From Cydia pomonella (taxonomy: Eukaryota; Arthropoda; Insecta; Lepidoptera; Tortricidae), in NCBI RefSeq assembly GCF_033807575.1, contig NC_084703.1, positions 2,170,001 to 2,234,000 on the forward strand: 64,000 nucleotides of DNA, written 5' to 3'. Below, in pieces: positions 1 through 10,373 of this stretch. A model generated the notes under the pieces. It was given only the letters and a program-made list of their open reading frames with translations. It ran no database searches and was not told the DNA's origin. A program made the position numbers and the translations under genes. How positions within the stretch are numbered: position 1 is the stretch's first letter; every line of letters begins with the position of its first letter.

Positions 1-106
1 CTAAATGGCAAAAAAGGATTTTGCGCTTGGATGGATGGCAAGATACAGCATTTTAACCCGTTATTATGTCCTGGTAAATTCGTGGAAAAATAAAGACTCG
101 AAAAAA

Positions 107-500
107 TTTACCAAGTGCGAGTCTGACTCGCGCACGGAGGGTTCCATACCATTATGTAAAATATGTATTGTAACGGAACCCTTATAGGATCATTTTGTTG
201 TCCGTCCGTCTGTCTGTCTGTCAAGACCCTTTTGTCAAGGAACGCGTGGAGGTATCAAGCTGGAATTTATATCAAATACTCAGGTCTACTGTGTCTTGGA
301 GCTGTGAAAAAATTAAACTTCTAAGCCAACGCAATCAAAAGATACAGCCGTTCATGGCGCAAATTTTCGACACTCGCAAGGGAATCAAAACCTACAGGGT
401 ACTTCCCGTGAACTCAGAATCTTGAAATTTGGTACGAAGCAACGTATTATAGCACAGATAAAGGAAAAATTGCCAAAACCGTAAACAGTTAAAGAATTTA
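107..500 (+). repeat. Family F dispersed repeat, variant 1
   Basis: The left edge carries the family hallmark (CCAAGTGCGAGT, then GACTCGCGCAC and GGGTTCC). A reversed GGAACCCTTATAG and a (TCTG)-rich run follow at 174-222. The rest, to about 500, is AT-rich sequence that reads as short open frames without protein character. The same edge motifs recur near 11.97, 14.87, 32.84, 38.33, 43.08 and 44.5 kb. The family is a very common lepidopteran interspersed repeat. Its mechanism is not evident here. Confidence 0.6.
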
Positions 501-597
501 TTGAACAAAAAGAGATAAAATAATACGTATGCGTAATTAATACGTAAGTATAATTATGTAATAATATGCATATAATGAATAATTTATTACAATTTTT

Positions 598-860
598 GAC
601 GACCAGTTTGGACTAGTGGGTATAGTGACCCTGTCTACGAAGCTGATGGTCCCGGGTTCAAATCCTGGTAAGGGCATGTAGTCGTGTGATGAGCATGGAT
701 ATTTGTTCCTGAGTCATGGGTGTTTTCTATGTATTTATTATAAATATTTATATATTATATACATCGTTGTCTAAGTACCCTCAACACAGGCCTTATTGAG
801 CTTACCGTGGGACTAAGTCAATTTGTGTAATAATGTCCTATAATATTTATTTATTTAATT
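598..860 (+). mobile_element. SINE family A, full length
   Basis: This is a tRNA-derived SINE. The head has a Pol III A box (GGACTAGTGGGTATAG, one extra base against other copies) and a B box (GGGTTCAAATCC) at 655-666. The body contains TGAGTCATGGGTGTTTTC. The 3' part (CTTATTGAGCTTACCGTGGG) ends in ATTTATTTATTTAA. Another fifteen or so copies occur in the window on both strands. Transcription would be by RNA polymerase III from the internal promoter, and mobility would depend on a LINE reverse transcriptase. Confidence 0.88.
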
Positions 861-2190
861 GATTAATATGTAAGGTGTGAGGCGAAGTTGGAATCTCGAC
901 ACAACGCGAATTTCAATTCTTTTGTGGTGAGCGTTCCGACTGAACGTCTAGCGACCTTGAAGAAAGGAGGAGTTTTGGCCGACGGGTGTCAAGTTTCGGC
1001 GGTTCCGAGGCCGGGTACCTGACACAGCGGGGTTGCGAAATGCATCGCAGCCATAGTGTGTGTTTACGTTTTTAAGATATATTTTATAATATGTACGAGT
1101 ATACTAGTTTTAAGGTGTTTATCTATGGGCCCATAGTTGCCTGAAAATATAGATTTTTCATTTCATTTTAATCATTAGTAGGCATTGGAAAAAAACTCAG
1201 CCATTACAGTAATGTTTCCTTTTGCACGGTTAATCGAATAAAAATTACCGTACGATAGATTACGGTAAACGTCTTGGAGCGACACGCCATGTTTGTTCTA
1301 TTCGACTTATGTATTCACAAATTTTCTGTAAGTTTTCCAGTATTGGTTGAGCTCTACGTTTCTTAGTGTAGTTAGGAGTGGTTAGTCTAAGTCACACGTA
1401 ATAGATGGCGCTTCTTTAGAATGGACTTCCTTTTAACATCAAAAATGCGCCAAATAAGTTTGCTTTCAAACAATACTTACGTGCTTTCTTTGCTAGCAGA
1501 ATAAAATATTCTTAATGTATTTATTAGGTTCATATGTATCGTTATTTACACATATACTTACTATATATTTTCATCCCTCCTTATCGGAAAGTTCACCTTT
1601 CATAGGCAGATAGCCGGGTGGAAAATTGCATTTCCCACCCTAGGGTGGAAAGTAATTATTTTTTTATTTGTACTTCGAGCAACGGCTAACAGCCATATAA
1701 TTCAGTTACAAGCTCTCATATAAGCTTCCGCATTTTCTTACCAAGTATTATTAAAAAATATACTTATATGAAATAAACATAAATATTTGTAAATAAATCA
1801 ATATAAATGTTTAAAATATTATCATTACATTACATTCATTCATTCGGTTCCACTCTTTTTTAAGCACATATTTAGGCTGTTAAAGACACAACCCAATTTA
1901 AGATCGGATTGTCTATGGTTATAGATTTTTTTTTCATCAAAATGTAAATGTCGCCACTTCCTGCAGTCATAACTCATAACCTACATTTCTTGGTTTGTGT
2001 TTGACTTTCCTCATATTCGAAATGAAAAGTAGTGTTTAACTCGGGTAAAAATAACCATCTCACCCTTGGTTAACAAGCTACTATTATAGTATATGTGTAT
2101 AATATATTTGTATTTATATGTTATTATATGTATTTTTATTTGATTTGCTTTTGCTGTTGTAGGCGCTCACAATCTCTCTGCCTAGCCTTA
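861..2190. other. No gene seen; unassigned sequence
   Basis: A GC-richer patch at about 880-1065 (TGAGGCGAAGTTGG to TGCGAAATGCATCGC) has no frame of note and no second copy in the window. A short imperfect inverted pair around 1585-1650 (GGAAAGTTCACC and GGGTGGAAAGTAA) may be a MITE remnant. The rest is AT-rich and featureless. Confidence 0.5.
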
Positions 2191-2280
2191 AGGTTGACTG
2201 GTAGAGAATGCCTCATGGCTTTAAGTCGGCCTTTTGTACTGTTAGATTTTTTAGTTTTGTGCGATAATGTAAAATAATTT
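2190..2280 (+). repeat. Family J retroposon 3' tail
   Basis: The sequence GGTTGACTGGTAGAGAATGC, then TTAAGTCGGCC, and a degenerate polyadenylation-like GATAATGTAAAATAA, matches 30770-30864. There the polyadenylation signal AATAAAG and an (AAAT)n tail are intact. It is read as the 3' end of a 5'-truncated retroposon. Confidence 0.55.
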
Positions 2281-2500
2281 TTTCTGCCCTCCGGTCGGAA
2301 AGCGTCAACTTTGCTCCCGCTGCGCTAAACGAAGTTGCGGCTCTCCGCCTCCGTCGAGCAGAAAAATAGTATGCGCAGCACGGGAGGAAACGTTGGACAT
2401 TCCATCCCGCGTGTTTGCCCTCCTCGCCTTCGGATCGGGTAACAATTTTACACGCGGCACGCAATTTCTTACTTTTCCTCCCTTGGGACACAAATAACTA
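2281..2500. repeat. GC-rich island, probable dispersed repeat
   Basis: This 220 bp GC-rich patch (CCCTCCGGTCGGAAAGCGTC onward) sits in AT-rich sequence. Two overlapping minus-strand frames of 92 and 62 codons cross it. Both are rich in Arg, Ala and Lys and neither resembles a known domain. It abuts the family J tail, so it may be part of the same element. I recall similar sequence as a dispersed lepidopteran repeat, but this window holds no second copy. Confidence 0.35.
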
Positions 2501-2614
2501 TTGTAAGACTTTGCCAGGACAGTTGGGGTAAATGATTAATTTATTATTGAATTGTTAGGATGTAAGGGAAGCATCTAGCGGGGAATCCTCCTAGCGGGGA
2601 GGATGACAAACACT

Positions 2615-2860
2615 CGTTCAATCAATCATTTATTTATTTGCAAAAATACGTTGCAGTTTAAACGTTTTATTTTTCTAACATTTTAGCTTCGTGACAATCC
2701 GACTAGACTCCTAGCTAGGCTAATGGCTGCCTTTCCTTGAATGCCGGCCCACCCGTTCCACCTGATTCTAAATTCAAATATGTAACAGCGAGATATGATT
2801 CTAAATTCAAATATGTAACTGTTGCCAGTTGCCGTCCAAAACGCTGCAAACCTTTACTGA
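2615..2860 (-). repeat. Retroposon 3' region with short internal duplication
   Basis: Read on the minus strand, the element ends in AAATAAATAAATGATTGATT. An internal 23 bp block (GATTCTAAATTCAAATATG...) is duplicated at 2762 and 2796. A relative of this block and of the neighbouring TTGCCAGTTGCC occurs at 8995-9050, also before an (ATCT)n-tailed minus-strand end, so the two are probably one retroposon family. Confidence 0.45.
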
Positions 2861-2924
2861 ACACGCCAGTCTACTAATCGCAAAAACAGGTATATGAATA
2901 AATGAGTCTATGTGACTTAGGTCT

Positions 2925-3058
2925 CATTTTTCAAACATCTGATAAAATTATCTGTCAGAGAAAGATAACACTCTCTTTTTCTTCTTGCTTGTGAAAGAAA
3001 GGGAGCCTGTTATCCCTATTTGACAGATAATTTTATCTAATATTTGATAAATCAGATC
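2925..3058. mobile_element. Fold-back MITE with 17 bp perfect arms
   Basis: GATAAAATTATCTGTCA at 2941-2957 is the exact reverse complement of 3021-3037. The 63 bp between them is CT/GA-rich. Flanks also pair imperfectly (ATCTGATAAA with TTTGATAAATCAGAT). The structure is that of a small non-autonomous DNA transposon. Confidence 0.55.
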
Positions 3059-3168
3059 TTAAGCGCATGACGTTAGGCTAAAAACGATAAAATATATTGA
3101 AGAAACTTTTTGGTTCATCTTGCAGTTGGCGGCGGCAGATCGGTACGATAAAAGAATACTAATTTCAA

Positions 3169-3658
3169 AATTGGGTACTTGACACATGTTGAATATTATA
3201 ACAAAATTTAGTTAAATGGATAGAAAATGAGCCATCCATTATAAAAAGTGAAATTTAAAAAATTATATTCTGATTATAAAAAGATACAAGGCTCCGAAAT
3301 CTCAAAAATAATTTTTTTTTGTCTTTCAAAGATAGAAAAGAAAAATACCATTCGATTCCTTACATTTTATTGAAAAATAAATTGTATGACAACTATACAC
3401 ATAAACGCAATATTTCAGGGTCAAAATGGCAATTTCTTTGTTCTTCCATACATTTAGGACAGACTTATATGATGTGACGTCACATCACCTTATCATTTTG
3501 TTAGAGGCGTTTCAATCGTCGAGTGCGAGCGTCAGACTTTAACTCTCATTTCTGACCTTTGTGTTGCTTAAATGCCATGAGTCCTATATAGACATTTGAT
3601 CCTCAGGAAAATCAAGATCGTTTGACATTATTTACAAAAAACAGTCAAGTAGCCAATT
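3169..3658 (+). mobile_element. Family O MITE, 490 bp with terminal inverted repeats
   Basis: The ends are inverted: AATTGGGTACTTGACA on the left and the complement of AATTGGCTACTTGACT on the right. The interior contains TGTGACGTCACATCA, an 8 bp palindrome (TGACGTCA) inside a longer near-palindrome. A second copy at 38487-38990 lies in the opposite orientation and is alignable along its whole length. The element has no coding capacity. Confidence 0.75.
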
Positions 3659-3711
3659 CCCAGTGTTTGTGATCCCACCCATTGTTGTTGTGTGCGTGAC
3701 TTCAAATCTAT

Positions 3712-3812
3712 AGATCGTGTCATTCACGAAGACGCGTGGCTTGACTCGTAATGTCATGTTATTAAAGGTTAGATTTGACAAATCTGCGCGTCATCGTGTA
3801 TGACACGAACTA
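3712..3812 (-). mobile_element. Family P short MITE
   Basis: The ends are inverted: ATCGTGTCATTCACGAAGAC on the left and GTCATCGTGTATGACACGAA on the right. Between them is a conserved core, AAAGGTTAGATTTGACAAAT. Other copies lie at 39035-39125 and 57555-57655, in the opposite orientation. Confidence 0.65.
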
Positions 3813-4167
3813 TTTATAATAGTAGTTTATATGACTGCTACATAATAAAAGGCATTAAAATACACGAGTGTGGGTTTACGAAACGAACGAAGTGAGTTTC
3901 TTAAAAGGATCACACGAGTGTTTTAATCCCTAATTATGTACAGTTACGTACACTATTTTATCTACACACATATTATAAACTTTCTATGACATATTCACTA
4001 ACCCAAATTACAGCCAACGTTGGGGCATCGTTACTCTCTTGGTAGAACTCGCGGATATGTGGTGGCGCCACCGAAATATTTTTATTGCTCATTTTACACG
4101 AATCTTTCAGAGTTCAAAGTTATTTATTGTATATAATAATCAGGTTACATTGCAGGTCGAATATACA
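3813..4167. other. No gene seen
   Basis: AT-rich sequence. A small motif at 3866-3925 has CACGAGTGT direct repeats flanking GTTTACGAAACGAACGAAG. Nothing else was identified. Confidence 0.4.
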
Positions 4168-4488
4168 ATTACACATTCCGTTAATCTCGCTTTGTGTGGT
4201 AGGGCACAGCACAGCGGATGTCATTCCAGATCTAGAGCAGAGCCCAACTGGGGAAGTACCTCCACCTTACAGAAAATCGCAGCCAAATAACACTAGACCC
4301 TACTCATAGTGTTGTCTTCCTGCCGGTGAATAAGGTTGCCAGAGCTCAACGAGGGTGGGAGGGGGTTAGGGTCGGCAACGCGCATGTAACTCCTCTGGAG
4401 TTGCAGGCGTACATAGGCTACGGATACTGCTTACCATCAGGCAGGCCGTATGCTTGTTTGCCACCGACGTAGTATAAAAAAAAACACT
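4168..4488 (+). mobile_element. Family C retroposon, 5'-shortened
   Basis: This is the 3' three quarters of family C. Landmarks are GTGTGGTAGGGCACAGCACA, GAGCCCAACTGGGGAAG, ACTAGACCCTACTCATAGTG, GGAGTTGCAGGCGTACATAG and GCTTGTTTGCCACCGACGTA, ending in TATAAAAAAAAACA. The A-rich end and variable 5' truncation are typical of target-primed reverse transcription. The terminal 110 bp is the same as a LINE 3' end at 20480-20607. Confidence 0.8.
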
Positions 4489-4648
4489 GAGACTTTATCT
4501 TTTCAGGTGTACATACATTTGCAACATATATAGGTATTTACATATTTATCTCAAGAATAAAAATACTTATGAGTAACATAAATAATCATTAACACAATAA
4601 AATCATTTTTCTACAAGCCACACTTTTGTGTTTAATACAATATACTTC

Positions 4649-4971
4649 TCTTCTTCCTCGCGTTGTCCCGGCATTTGCCACGGCTCATGGGAGCCTGGGG
4701 TCCGCTTGACAACTAATCCCAAGATTTGGCGTAGGCACTAGTTTTTACGAAAGCGACTGCCATCAGACCTTCCAACCCAGAGGATAAACTAGGCGTTGTT
4801 GGGATTAGTCCGGTTTCCTCATGATGTTTTCCTTCACCGAAAAGCGACTGGTAAATATCAAATGATATTTCGTACATAAGTTCCGAAAAACTCATTGGTA
4901 CGAGCCGGGGTTTGAACCCGCGACCTCCGGATTGCAAGTCGCACGCTCTTACCGCTAGGCCACCAGCGCTC
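4649..4971 (-). mobile_element. SINE family B, full length
   Basis: On the minus strand this starts AGCGCTGGTGGCCTAGCGGT, which contains a good A box. The B box GGGTTCAAACCCC is near 4910-4922. The body includes GAGTTTTTCGGAACTTATGT and CGGTGAAGGAAAACATC. The 3' part is TCCCATGAGCCGTGGC and GGGACAACGCGAGGAAGAAG. At least nine copies or pieces occur in the window. The head is tRNA-like and the element itself is non-coding. Confidence 0.9.
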
Positions 4972-5477
4972 AATACAATATACTTATGAACATCAAATAA
5001 AGCTACACCAGCACTAACCCTACACCTCTGACCAGCGAAGATTTAAATCCCCCCTCAATTGGAGAAGGAGGAGACAGTGCCGATATCTTTACTTATGTTT
5101 TACGAGCAAAGGTCTATCTGAAATGGTCATTTAAATAACAGGGTCGCTAATCACCTCGTTTACCGGCAAATAAAAGAGTATTTTGACGTACATTGGAGGA
5201 ATGATTAACACAGCTATTATTGCCTTACGGACGCCATTTTGAATTATAGGTCTCGACGATATCATTTCAAGGTGGATGACTTATGGCGGTGTTCTGTTAT
5301 TAATAGTGTTGGACCAAGGCAATTATGAGAGACTTTGCTGTGACAAAGTGTGGAAGTACACTCAGCATCAAAATTAGCGGATAATAACTATAACCGAAAA
5401 CAATTTCATGGCAAAAATGCCTTAATTTATTTACAATAACAATATACATAATGGATATATAAAGATGATTACTATAA
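4972..5477. other. No gene seen
   Basis: Ordinary AT-rich sequence with no repeat family recognised. Its right edge (about 5400-5477) is probably the 3' untranslated sequence of the minus-strand retroelement end that follows. Confidence 0.4.
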
Positions 5478-5672
5478 CTAGCTTATATCTAAAATAGGCC
5501 CTTGAGGCATTGTACCAAGGATGCTGGCGGCATTTCCTCGTTGTATCGCAATACTGATACGTTGTGCGAGGAAGCCGCCAGCTCTTCGGTCACCAGTTAC
5601 GTCAACCAGACGTTTCGCGATTTCTCCAAAAAACTTGTGCGCGCTGGGACCCCATGGACCTAGAGTTTCAAC
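5478..5672 (-). pseudogene. Retroelement protein C-terminus, family T
   Basis: The minus strand reads 64 codons and a TAG stop at 5478-5480. The frame starts with VETLGPWGPSAHKFF and contains TGDRRAGGFLAQRIS and IAIQRGNAASILGT. Two more copies of this C-terminus occur at 7325-7504 and 52517-52804. I know the motif (glycine-tryptophan turn, then QRISIAIQRGNAAS) from the ends of retroelement polyproteins in insects and other invertebrates. The exact clade is not certain. The frame is broken upstream of about 5673, so this is a 5'-truncated dead copy. Confidence 0.7.
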
Positions 5673-5934
5673 GCCAAAAAATGCCTTAGATCATTTTGGA
5701 AGAGATGATTCTCTGGGGCCGTGGGGGCGTAGTTAGACAACTATCAAAACGTCTTATTTTGTGTTTTTTTTTTTATTTACACACCGTGATATTTCAAGCA
5801 TGCATTCCTGAGCTTAAATTAAGTAACTTTTTCAAAGACACCGGTATTCTAATTATTTCAATTTCGGAGATCAAATCAATAATTTATTTTTATCTGATGA
5901 GTAGTGATTAAGTACGCGTTTATAGGGACCGTGC

Positions 5935-6130
5935 GCGTTGGAGGGTCTGCCATCTTGTGGCCTGAATCGGAACCATAAACATGCACATGTACACGTCACG
6001 TGTTTTCTTGTGCATAGTAGGTTCTGCCATCTTGTGGGCTACATCGGAACAAAAAACATCACATTTACGCCTCGCGCCAAAAATCTGACGGCTCCTGTGC
6101 TGCCTCCTACAGTTCATGCACGCTCCCTAT
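5935..6130. repeat. Imperfect direct duplication around TCTGCCATCTTGTGG
   Basis: TCTGCCATCTTGTGG followed by AATCGGAACCATAAACAT at 5946-5985 recurs as TCTGCCATCTTGTGG followed by CATCGGAACAAAAAACAT at 6024-6060. The two are about 79 bp apart. Short open frames on both strands cross it and are not protein-like. It is probably part of a dispersed repeat. Confidence 0.45.
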
Positions 6131-6294
6131 ACATTTGCTACTAAACGTAAGTACTATGTAGTATTTCAAACGATCGATGTTCGAATGACATTGATATGTC
6201 ACAGTTTTCAATTGTTAGGTTGAGTTAAATTTAATGCCCGAGTTAAAACAAGGTATTCGCTATGTGCACGACTGTCACGCAACCTAGCGTCCGC

Positions 6295-6530
6295 AAGTCT
6301 AGCGGAAAACGTCAATGCACTACATCTTATAAAACTACTCCAAAACTAAAAACTACTGAACGGATTTTCATACGACTTTCATCTATCATTAGAGTGATTC
6401 TTGAGGAAGGTTTAGGTATATAACTTGTTACGGTTTTGTGTAAATTAGTTGAAATATAACGATGTTGTCGGAAAAAATCACGCTGGCTGCTTTAATCGAA
6501 AACGCTGCCTGATCCGTTTGAGCTATAACA
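6295..6530. repeat. Family Q dispersed repeat
   Basis: AACTACTGAACGGATTTTCA and following AT-rich sequence resemble a lepidopteran repeat class that reads 'ACTACTGGACCGATTTG'. Related stretches lie at 19385-19510, 29040-29110 and 36295-36420, often beside GACAGACAGAC runs. Boundaries are not clear. Confidence 0.4.
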
Positions 6531-6894
6531 ACACAATGTATGGTGAGGTTGTCTCTCTTTCATAGGTCTGCAAAAAGTCCGCGATGTTAAATGTCTATCT
6601 TTTAAGGATAACTTACTATACCTATTCTTAACTTCTAGAAAAAGATCACGTAATATGTGGCATTTGTAAAGCTATTTACACGGATACAGTATTCATAATT
6701 ATCAAATTAAATACATTAGTTATATTAAGCATTTCATACAGATTACAATGGTCCCTTACACTATACAATTTAAATGAATATTTCAGGAGTAATCGTAAAT
6801 TAAAGTTTCATATCGAGCCATATAACTTGTACGAAATGTTAAAGACGCTATCCGCAGTTAGTTTTAATTTGTACCACCTTATGCTCTGGGATCG

Positions 6895-7180
6895 CTTTAC
6901 TTACCCCCTCCATGCACTTCGCACAGGAGGAGGAGGCAAACGAGCAGACTTATCACCTGATGGTAAGCGATTACCGCCTCCCATGGACACCTGCAACACC
7001 AAAGGCCGTTGCCAGCCTTTAAGATGGGAGTACGAAGGTCGTATCGGTCCGGAAATACCGCAAGCGACAGTTCATTCCACAGTTTAGCTGTGCGAGGCAG
7101 AAAGTTCCTGGAGAAACGCACAGTTGAGGACTGCCAACCATCTAAGTGGTGAGTATGGAAAAGCTGTCACCTAGTTTGAA
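6895..7180 (-). pseudogene. LINE 3' end with RT C-terminal remnant
   Basis: On the minus strand, residues RNFLPRTAKLWNELSLAVFP then DRYDLRT are the usual last segment of Jockey/R1-like LINE polyproteins. The sequence then runs into a 3' end containing GTCCATGGGAGGCGGTAATC and CAGGTGATAAGTCTGCTCG. The frame shifts after DRYDLRT and there is no upstream RT. It is a 5'-truncated dead copy. Confidence 0.75.
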
Positions 7181-7324
7181 TTTTTACACGTTTTAATCAA
7201 GGGCAAATTCCATGAAAAAATTATAACGCAGACTAGACTTTATTTCCGAGGGAAAACTCTAAGCAAAACCATGAAAAGTTAAAGTTGACGCGATAAAAAA
7301 AATCTCGAAAACATGTCTTATTTT

Positions 7325-7504
7325 CATTGGAGTCCCAGCGCGCACAAGTTGTTTACAGAAATTGCGAAGCGCCTTGTTGATCTAACTGGTGACCAAAGAG
7401 CTGGCGGCTTCCTCGGGCAACGTATCAGTAATGTGATACAACGAGGAAATGCCGTCAGCATCCTTGGTACGATGTCTCAAGGGCCTATTTTAGATTTAAG
7501 CTAG
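7325..7504 (+). pseudogene. Retroelement protein C-terminus, family T, second copy
   Basis: This reads HWSPSAHKLFTEIAKRLVDL, then TGDQRAGGFLGQRIS, VIQRGNAVSILGT and a TAG stop. It is the same C-terminus as 5478-5672, on the opposite strand about 1.7 kb away. Shared 3' flank (AGCTAGTTATAGTAATC) follows the stop. The GPWG motif of the other copies is altered to HW. No upstream protein remains. Confidence 0.7.
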
Positions 7505-7611
7505 TTATAGTAATCCTCTGTTTATTGTATATCGTTACACTGCATTCCATAGTAGTCTTATTTTAGTACAAAATAGCTAGTGATAAAGCTGAGGGATTTG
7601 ACTAAAAGTAA

Positions 7612-7775
7612 GGGCCTACGCTAGCTGACGCGGACGCCCGCCGCGTGCGCACGCACGCGGGTGCTATTTGTAGGTAAAATCCGCCGCACGCGTCCGCTTC
7701 AGTTAGCGTTGCTCATACTATTTTTCGTTAACCCGCTCGTCCGCTCCGTGCGCCCGCGCCAGCTAGCGGAGGCCC
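7612..7775. mobile_element. Family U MITE, GC-rich
   Basis: GGGCCTACGCTAGCTGACGC on the left pairs with the right end GCGCCAGCTAGCGGAGGCCC. Inside, GCGCACGCACGCGGGTGC and GCCGCACGCGTCC are also partly self-complementary. The element stands out as a CpG-rich island in AT-rich flanks. A shorter relative lies at 13931-14030. Confidence 0.7.
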
Positions 7776-8985
7776 AAAATGTTTAACAGAAGTATTATTT
7801 CAGAGATATTGAGGTAAAAAGTTGGAACCGCCGCGATCGCCAAATCTTCTGTCGCAAGTTTCGCGCGGCGCGGTACATCTTTTGTTCCTTTCTAATTTCC
7901 TGGCTAAACTGCCAAGTCATATATTTTGTTTGTGAACATACAGTTTGTGAAGTTAGGGCTTGTAGAGTTAAAAGCTTGGCTCTACAAGACATCTGATATG
8001 TTTTTGACAGTGCGAACCTTTTGGTTTCGTCTTGATAACATTTTAAGTTTTTTTTTTATTGGATGTAAATTGGATGAAAAAGCGGTTTAGGCTTGAAGCT
8101 GGTAACATACAGACAGGGTTACTTTTGTATTTATAATATTAGTAGTTATAAAAATACACGCGAACTCCATAAAAAAACTTACCTACGTTGAAACCCTCAC
8201 ATAAAAACCATAATTTCCCATTGAATCTAAAATCGATATAATTACTTCGCAGATGCAGGTCTCAGTCTAAAACCCACTTTAATCTGAAGCCACAAAGTCT
8301 AGAATCCAAAGTGGGCTGGGTTATAAAGTAGCCCTAATAGTTCTAGTTTACTTTACAGGTAAAAATACTTTGATGAGGACAAGGCAGCCATCTTGGATTT
8401 ATTTGAAGACAAGTTCGACATTGGCAGTGACAGCTAGGGACATTAATTTTATTTATTTATACACGGAGTTCCGGTTCGAGCACCATCTTGATTAATTCTT
8501 TTTTGTTCATTAATATTGCTTAAAGTATGGAAGGTGAAGGTACGGAATATAATCTCCATAGGCAGAACTGTTGCAAATGTGTCCAGCTGTCAGCTATAAT
8601 TATAGTTTGTCAAAGGACTATCTCATTTGAAACATAGACAGAGAGAATCATACTATCTTTGTCTTACACTAGTACTAGCACCCAAAAGAAAACGATGAGT
8701 ATATTTTTATTTGTTCTTTTTTACTGACAAATTGGTTTGACCAACTATAATAGTTCCATATCGCTACAGAGTAGCGCTAGAGTAGCTAAGAACGTAGGCG
8801 TTATTGGCGGAGTGAAGTGCGCTGTCTATGATTTGATTTTTTTTTCAAGTATTCTAGGTATTGTAGCGCCACCTATTTAAGGTTTTTTGTCGGACACTTT
8901 TTAATATATGGAGATTCTATTCCTTGCAGAAATCTACGTATGTCTTTTTAGTAAGAAAAGTACAGCCAACGATAAAAGCTTCGCT
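7776..8985. other. No gene seen; probable degenerate repeats
   Basis: The patch at 8755-8890 (AGAGTAGCTAAGAACGTAGG, GAAGTGCGCTGTCTATG) reads like a lepidopteran dispersed repeat that I recall, but there is only one copy here. Paired CCCACTTT and AAAGTGGG occur at 8273-8315. The minus-strand frame at 7795-7992 has no recognisable domain. Confidence 0.4.
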
Positions 8986-8989
8986 GGGC

Positions 8990-9365
8990 GATAGTTCTAA
9001 ATTCAAATCTTTGACTGCTGCCAGTTATCTTCAAAAAGACTGTCGGCCTGATTTGACGATAGATAGATAGATAAATCATTTATTTGGCAGCTGCAAAAAC
9101 ACACAATATAAAGTTTAAATCATCATAAAGAACACAAATTATTACAGGAACAAAATAAAAATAGCACAAAAGAAAATTGAGACAACAAAATAGGCATAAT
9201 TAATAAACAATAAAATAAAATAAAAGTACCTACCTACCTACATACTGTGTGCGTTGCAGCAGGACAAAAGGGTCACGGCTCAGTGATACTCTTCACTCTT
9301 TCGAGTAAAGCACTGGTTTTCTGCCGGAACCCAGGTCACAGCAGATGTATAAAATGAGGGTATGT
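8990..9365 (-). repeat. Retroposon 3' end with (ATCT)n tail
   Basis: Read on the minus strand, AAATGATT leads into (ATCT)4 at 9057-9073. This is the tail style also seen at 40455-40480. Adjacent TTCTAAATTCAAATCTTTGA and TGCTGCCAGTTATC match the retroposon at 2760-2830. A polypurine-rich stretch (9110-9230) follows. Confidence 0.45.
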
Positions 9366-9447
9366 GTGTGTTACATGTTTATAATATATAAGTCGTATGT
9401 GATAATAAATAAGTCGGCAAGGGTGTGAACAGTGTGTAGGCCCCCTA

Positions 9448-9947
9448 GTTCTCGAAGAATGAGATACGATAACGATAAGTTCTGGTTTAGATAGTTCTCA
9501 TTTAGATATCGTTTGTATGTCATATAATTGACAAAAGGAGCTCGATTCGGGCAACCAATGTCACTTTGACGTTAGAAATATCGTAGACAGATCTTATTAG
9601 GATCACAGCGGAATAGAAATAAACGTCAATTTAAAAACCTTTCAAAATCTTAAATAAATAAATATTATAGGACATTATTACACAAATTGACTAAGTCCCA
9701 CAGTAAGCTCAATAAGGCTTGTGTTGAGGGTACTTAGACAACGATATATAATAATATATAAATATTTATAAATACTTAAATACATAGAAAACACCCATGA
9801 CTCTGGAACAAATATCCATGCTCATCACACGAATAAATGCCCTTACCAGGATTTGAACCCGGGACCATCAGCTTCGTAGGCAGGGTCACTATCCACTAGG
9901 CCAAACCGGTCGTCAAACGTGTCTTAATCATTCTTCGAATCGGGCCG
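9448..9947. mobile_element. Family E MITE split by a SINE
   Basis: The left part (9448-9651) contains GAATGAGATACGATAACGAT and AACCAATGTCACTTTGACGT. The right part (9915-9947) ends TTCTTCGAATCGGGCCG. Joined, they match the intact copy at 18161-18396 and the copy at 14128-14375. The gap is exactly a minus-strand SINE A (9652-9914). Confidence 0.8.
9652..9914 (-). mobile_element. SINE family A inside MITE E
   Basis: Full-length minus-strand copy. The (TAAA)n tail is at 9652-9664 and the head's B box complement (GGATTTGAACCCGGG) is at 9850-9864. It ends at the complement of GACGACCGGTTTGGCC. MITE E sequence continues on both sides, so the SINE is the younger insertion. Confidence 0.9.
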
Positions 9948-10373
9948 TGTGTGTTTTCAACCTTTAGTATCGTCGTATAGGATTTAATACAGGCTCTTAT
10001 TTTGTATCTGTATTGTAGTATATATTTACCAACAAAATAATTTCGAATTTCCCAAAAATTACCAAATTGAAAACCTTTTTAAGACCGTCGCAAACAACGA
10101 CAAATATCCTCCTAAAAAGCACATTTTGATTAAACTACCTAAACTTCCATGTATTAAAATTTTCCGACCCTCCAACCCCCAAATCGGGCTAAAGTTACCC
10201 TTATTTCTGTACAGTTAAGGGTGAAAGGGAAAGGGTGGGAGGGTATTTAGTCTCGCCATTTAGGCCCTCCAAAGGGCTCCGTTAATTATTTATGCAGCCC
10301 CGAGATGTCACAGTTAGTCTGCGGGGGTTTTACAAAACAATGTTATACGTAGATATATTGTTGGATATACAGG
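9948..10373. other. Unassigned; possible conserved non-coding sequence
   Basis: No repeat family was recognised. The stretch 10160-10320 is C/G-run rich (GACCCTCCAACCCCC, GGGAAAGGGTGGGAGGG, CCCTCCAAAGGGCTCC) and is followed by a homeodomain-type TTAATTATTTATG. It looks unlike the repeats around it. Confidence 0.35.

Noticed and set aside
2213..2493. Overlapping 92- and 62-codon minus-strand frames
   Set aside because: Their length is explained by a GC-rich patch with few stops. Neither has a plausible domain.
5521..5736. Plus-strand 71-codon frame (MLAAFPRCIAILIRC...)
   Set aside because: Shadow of the minus-strand family T copy.
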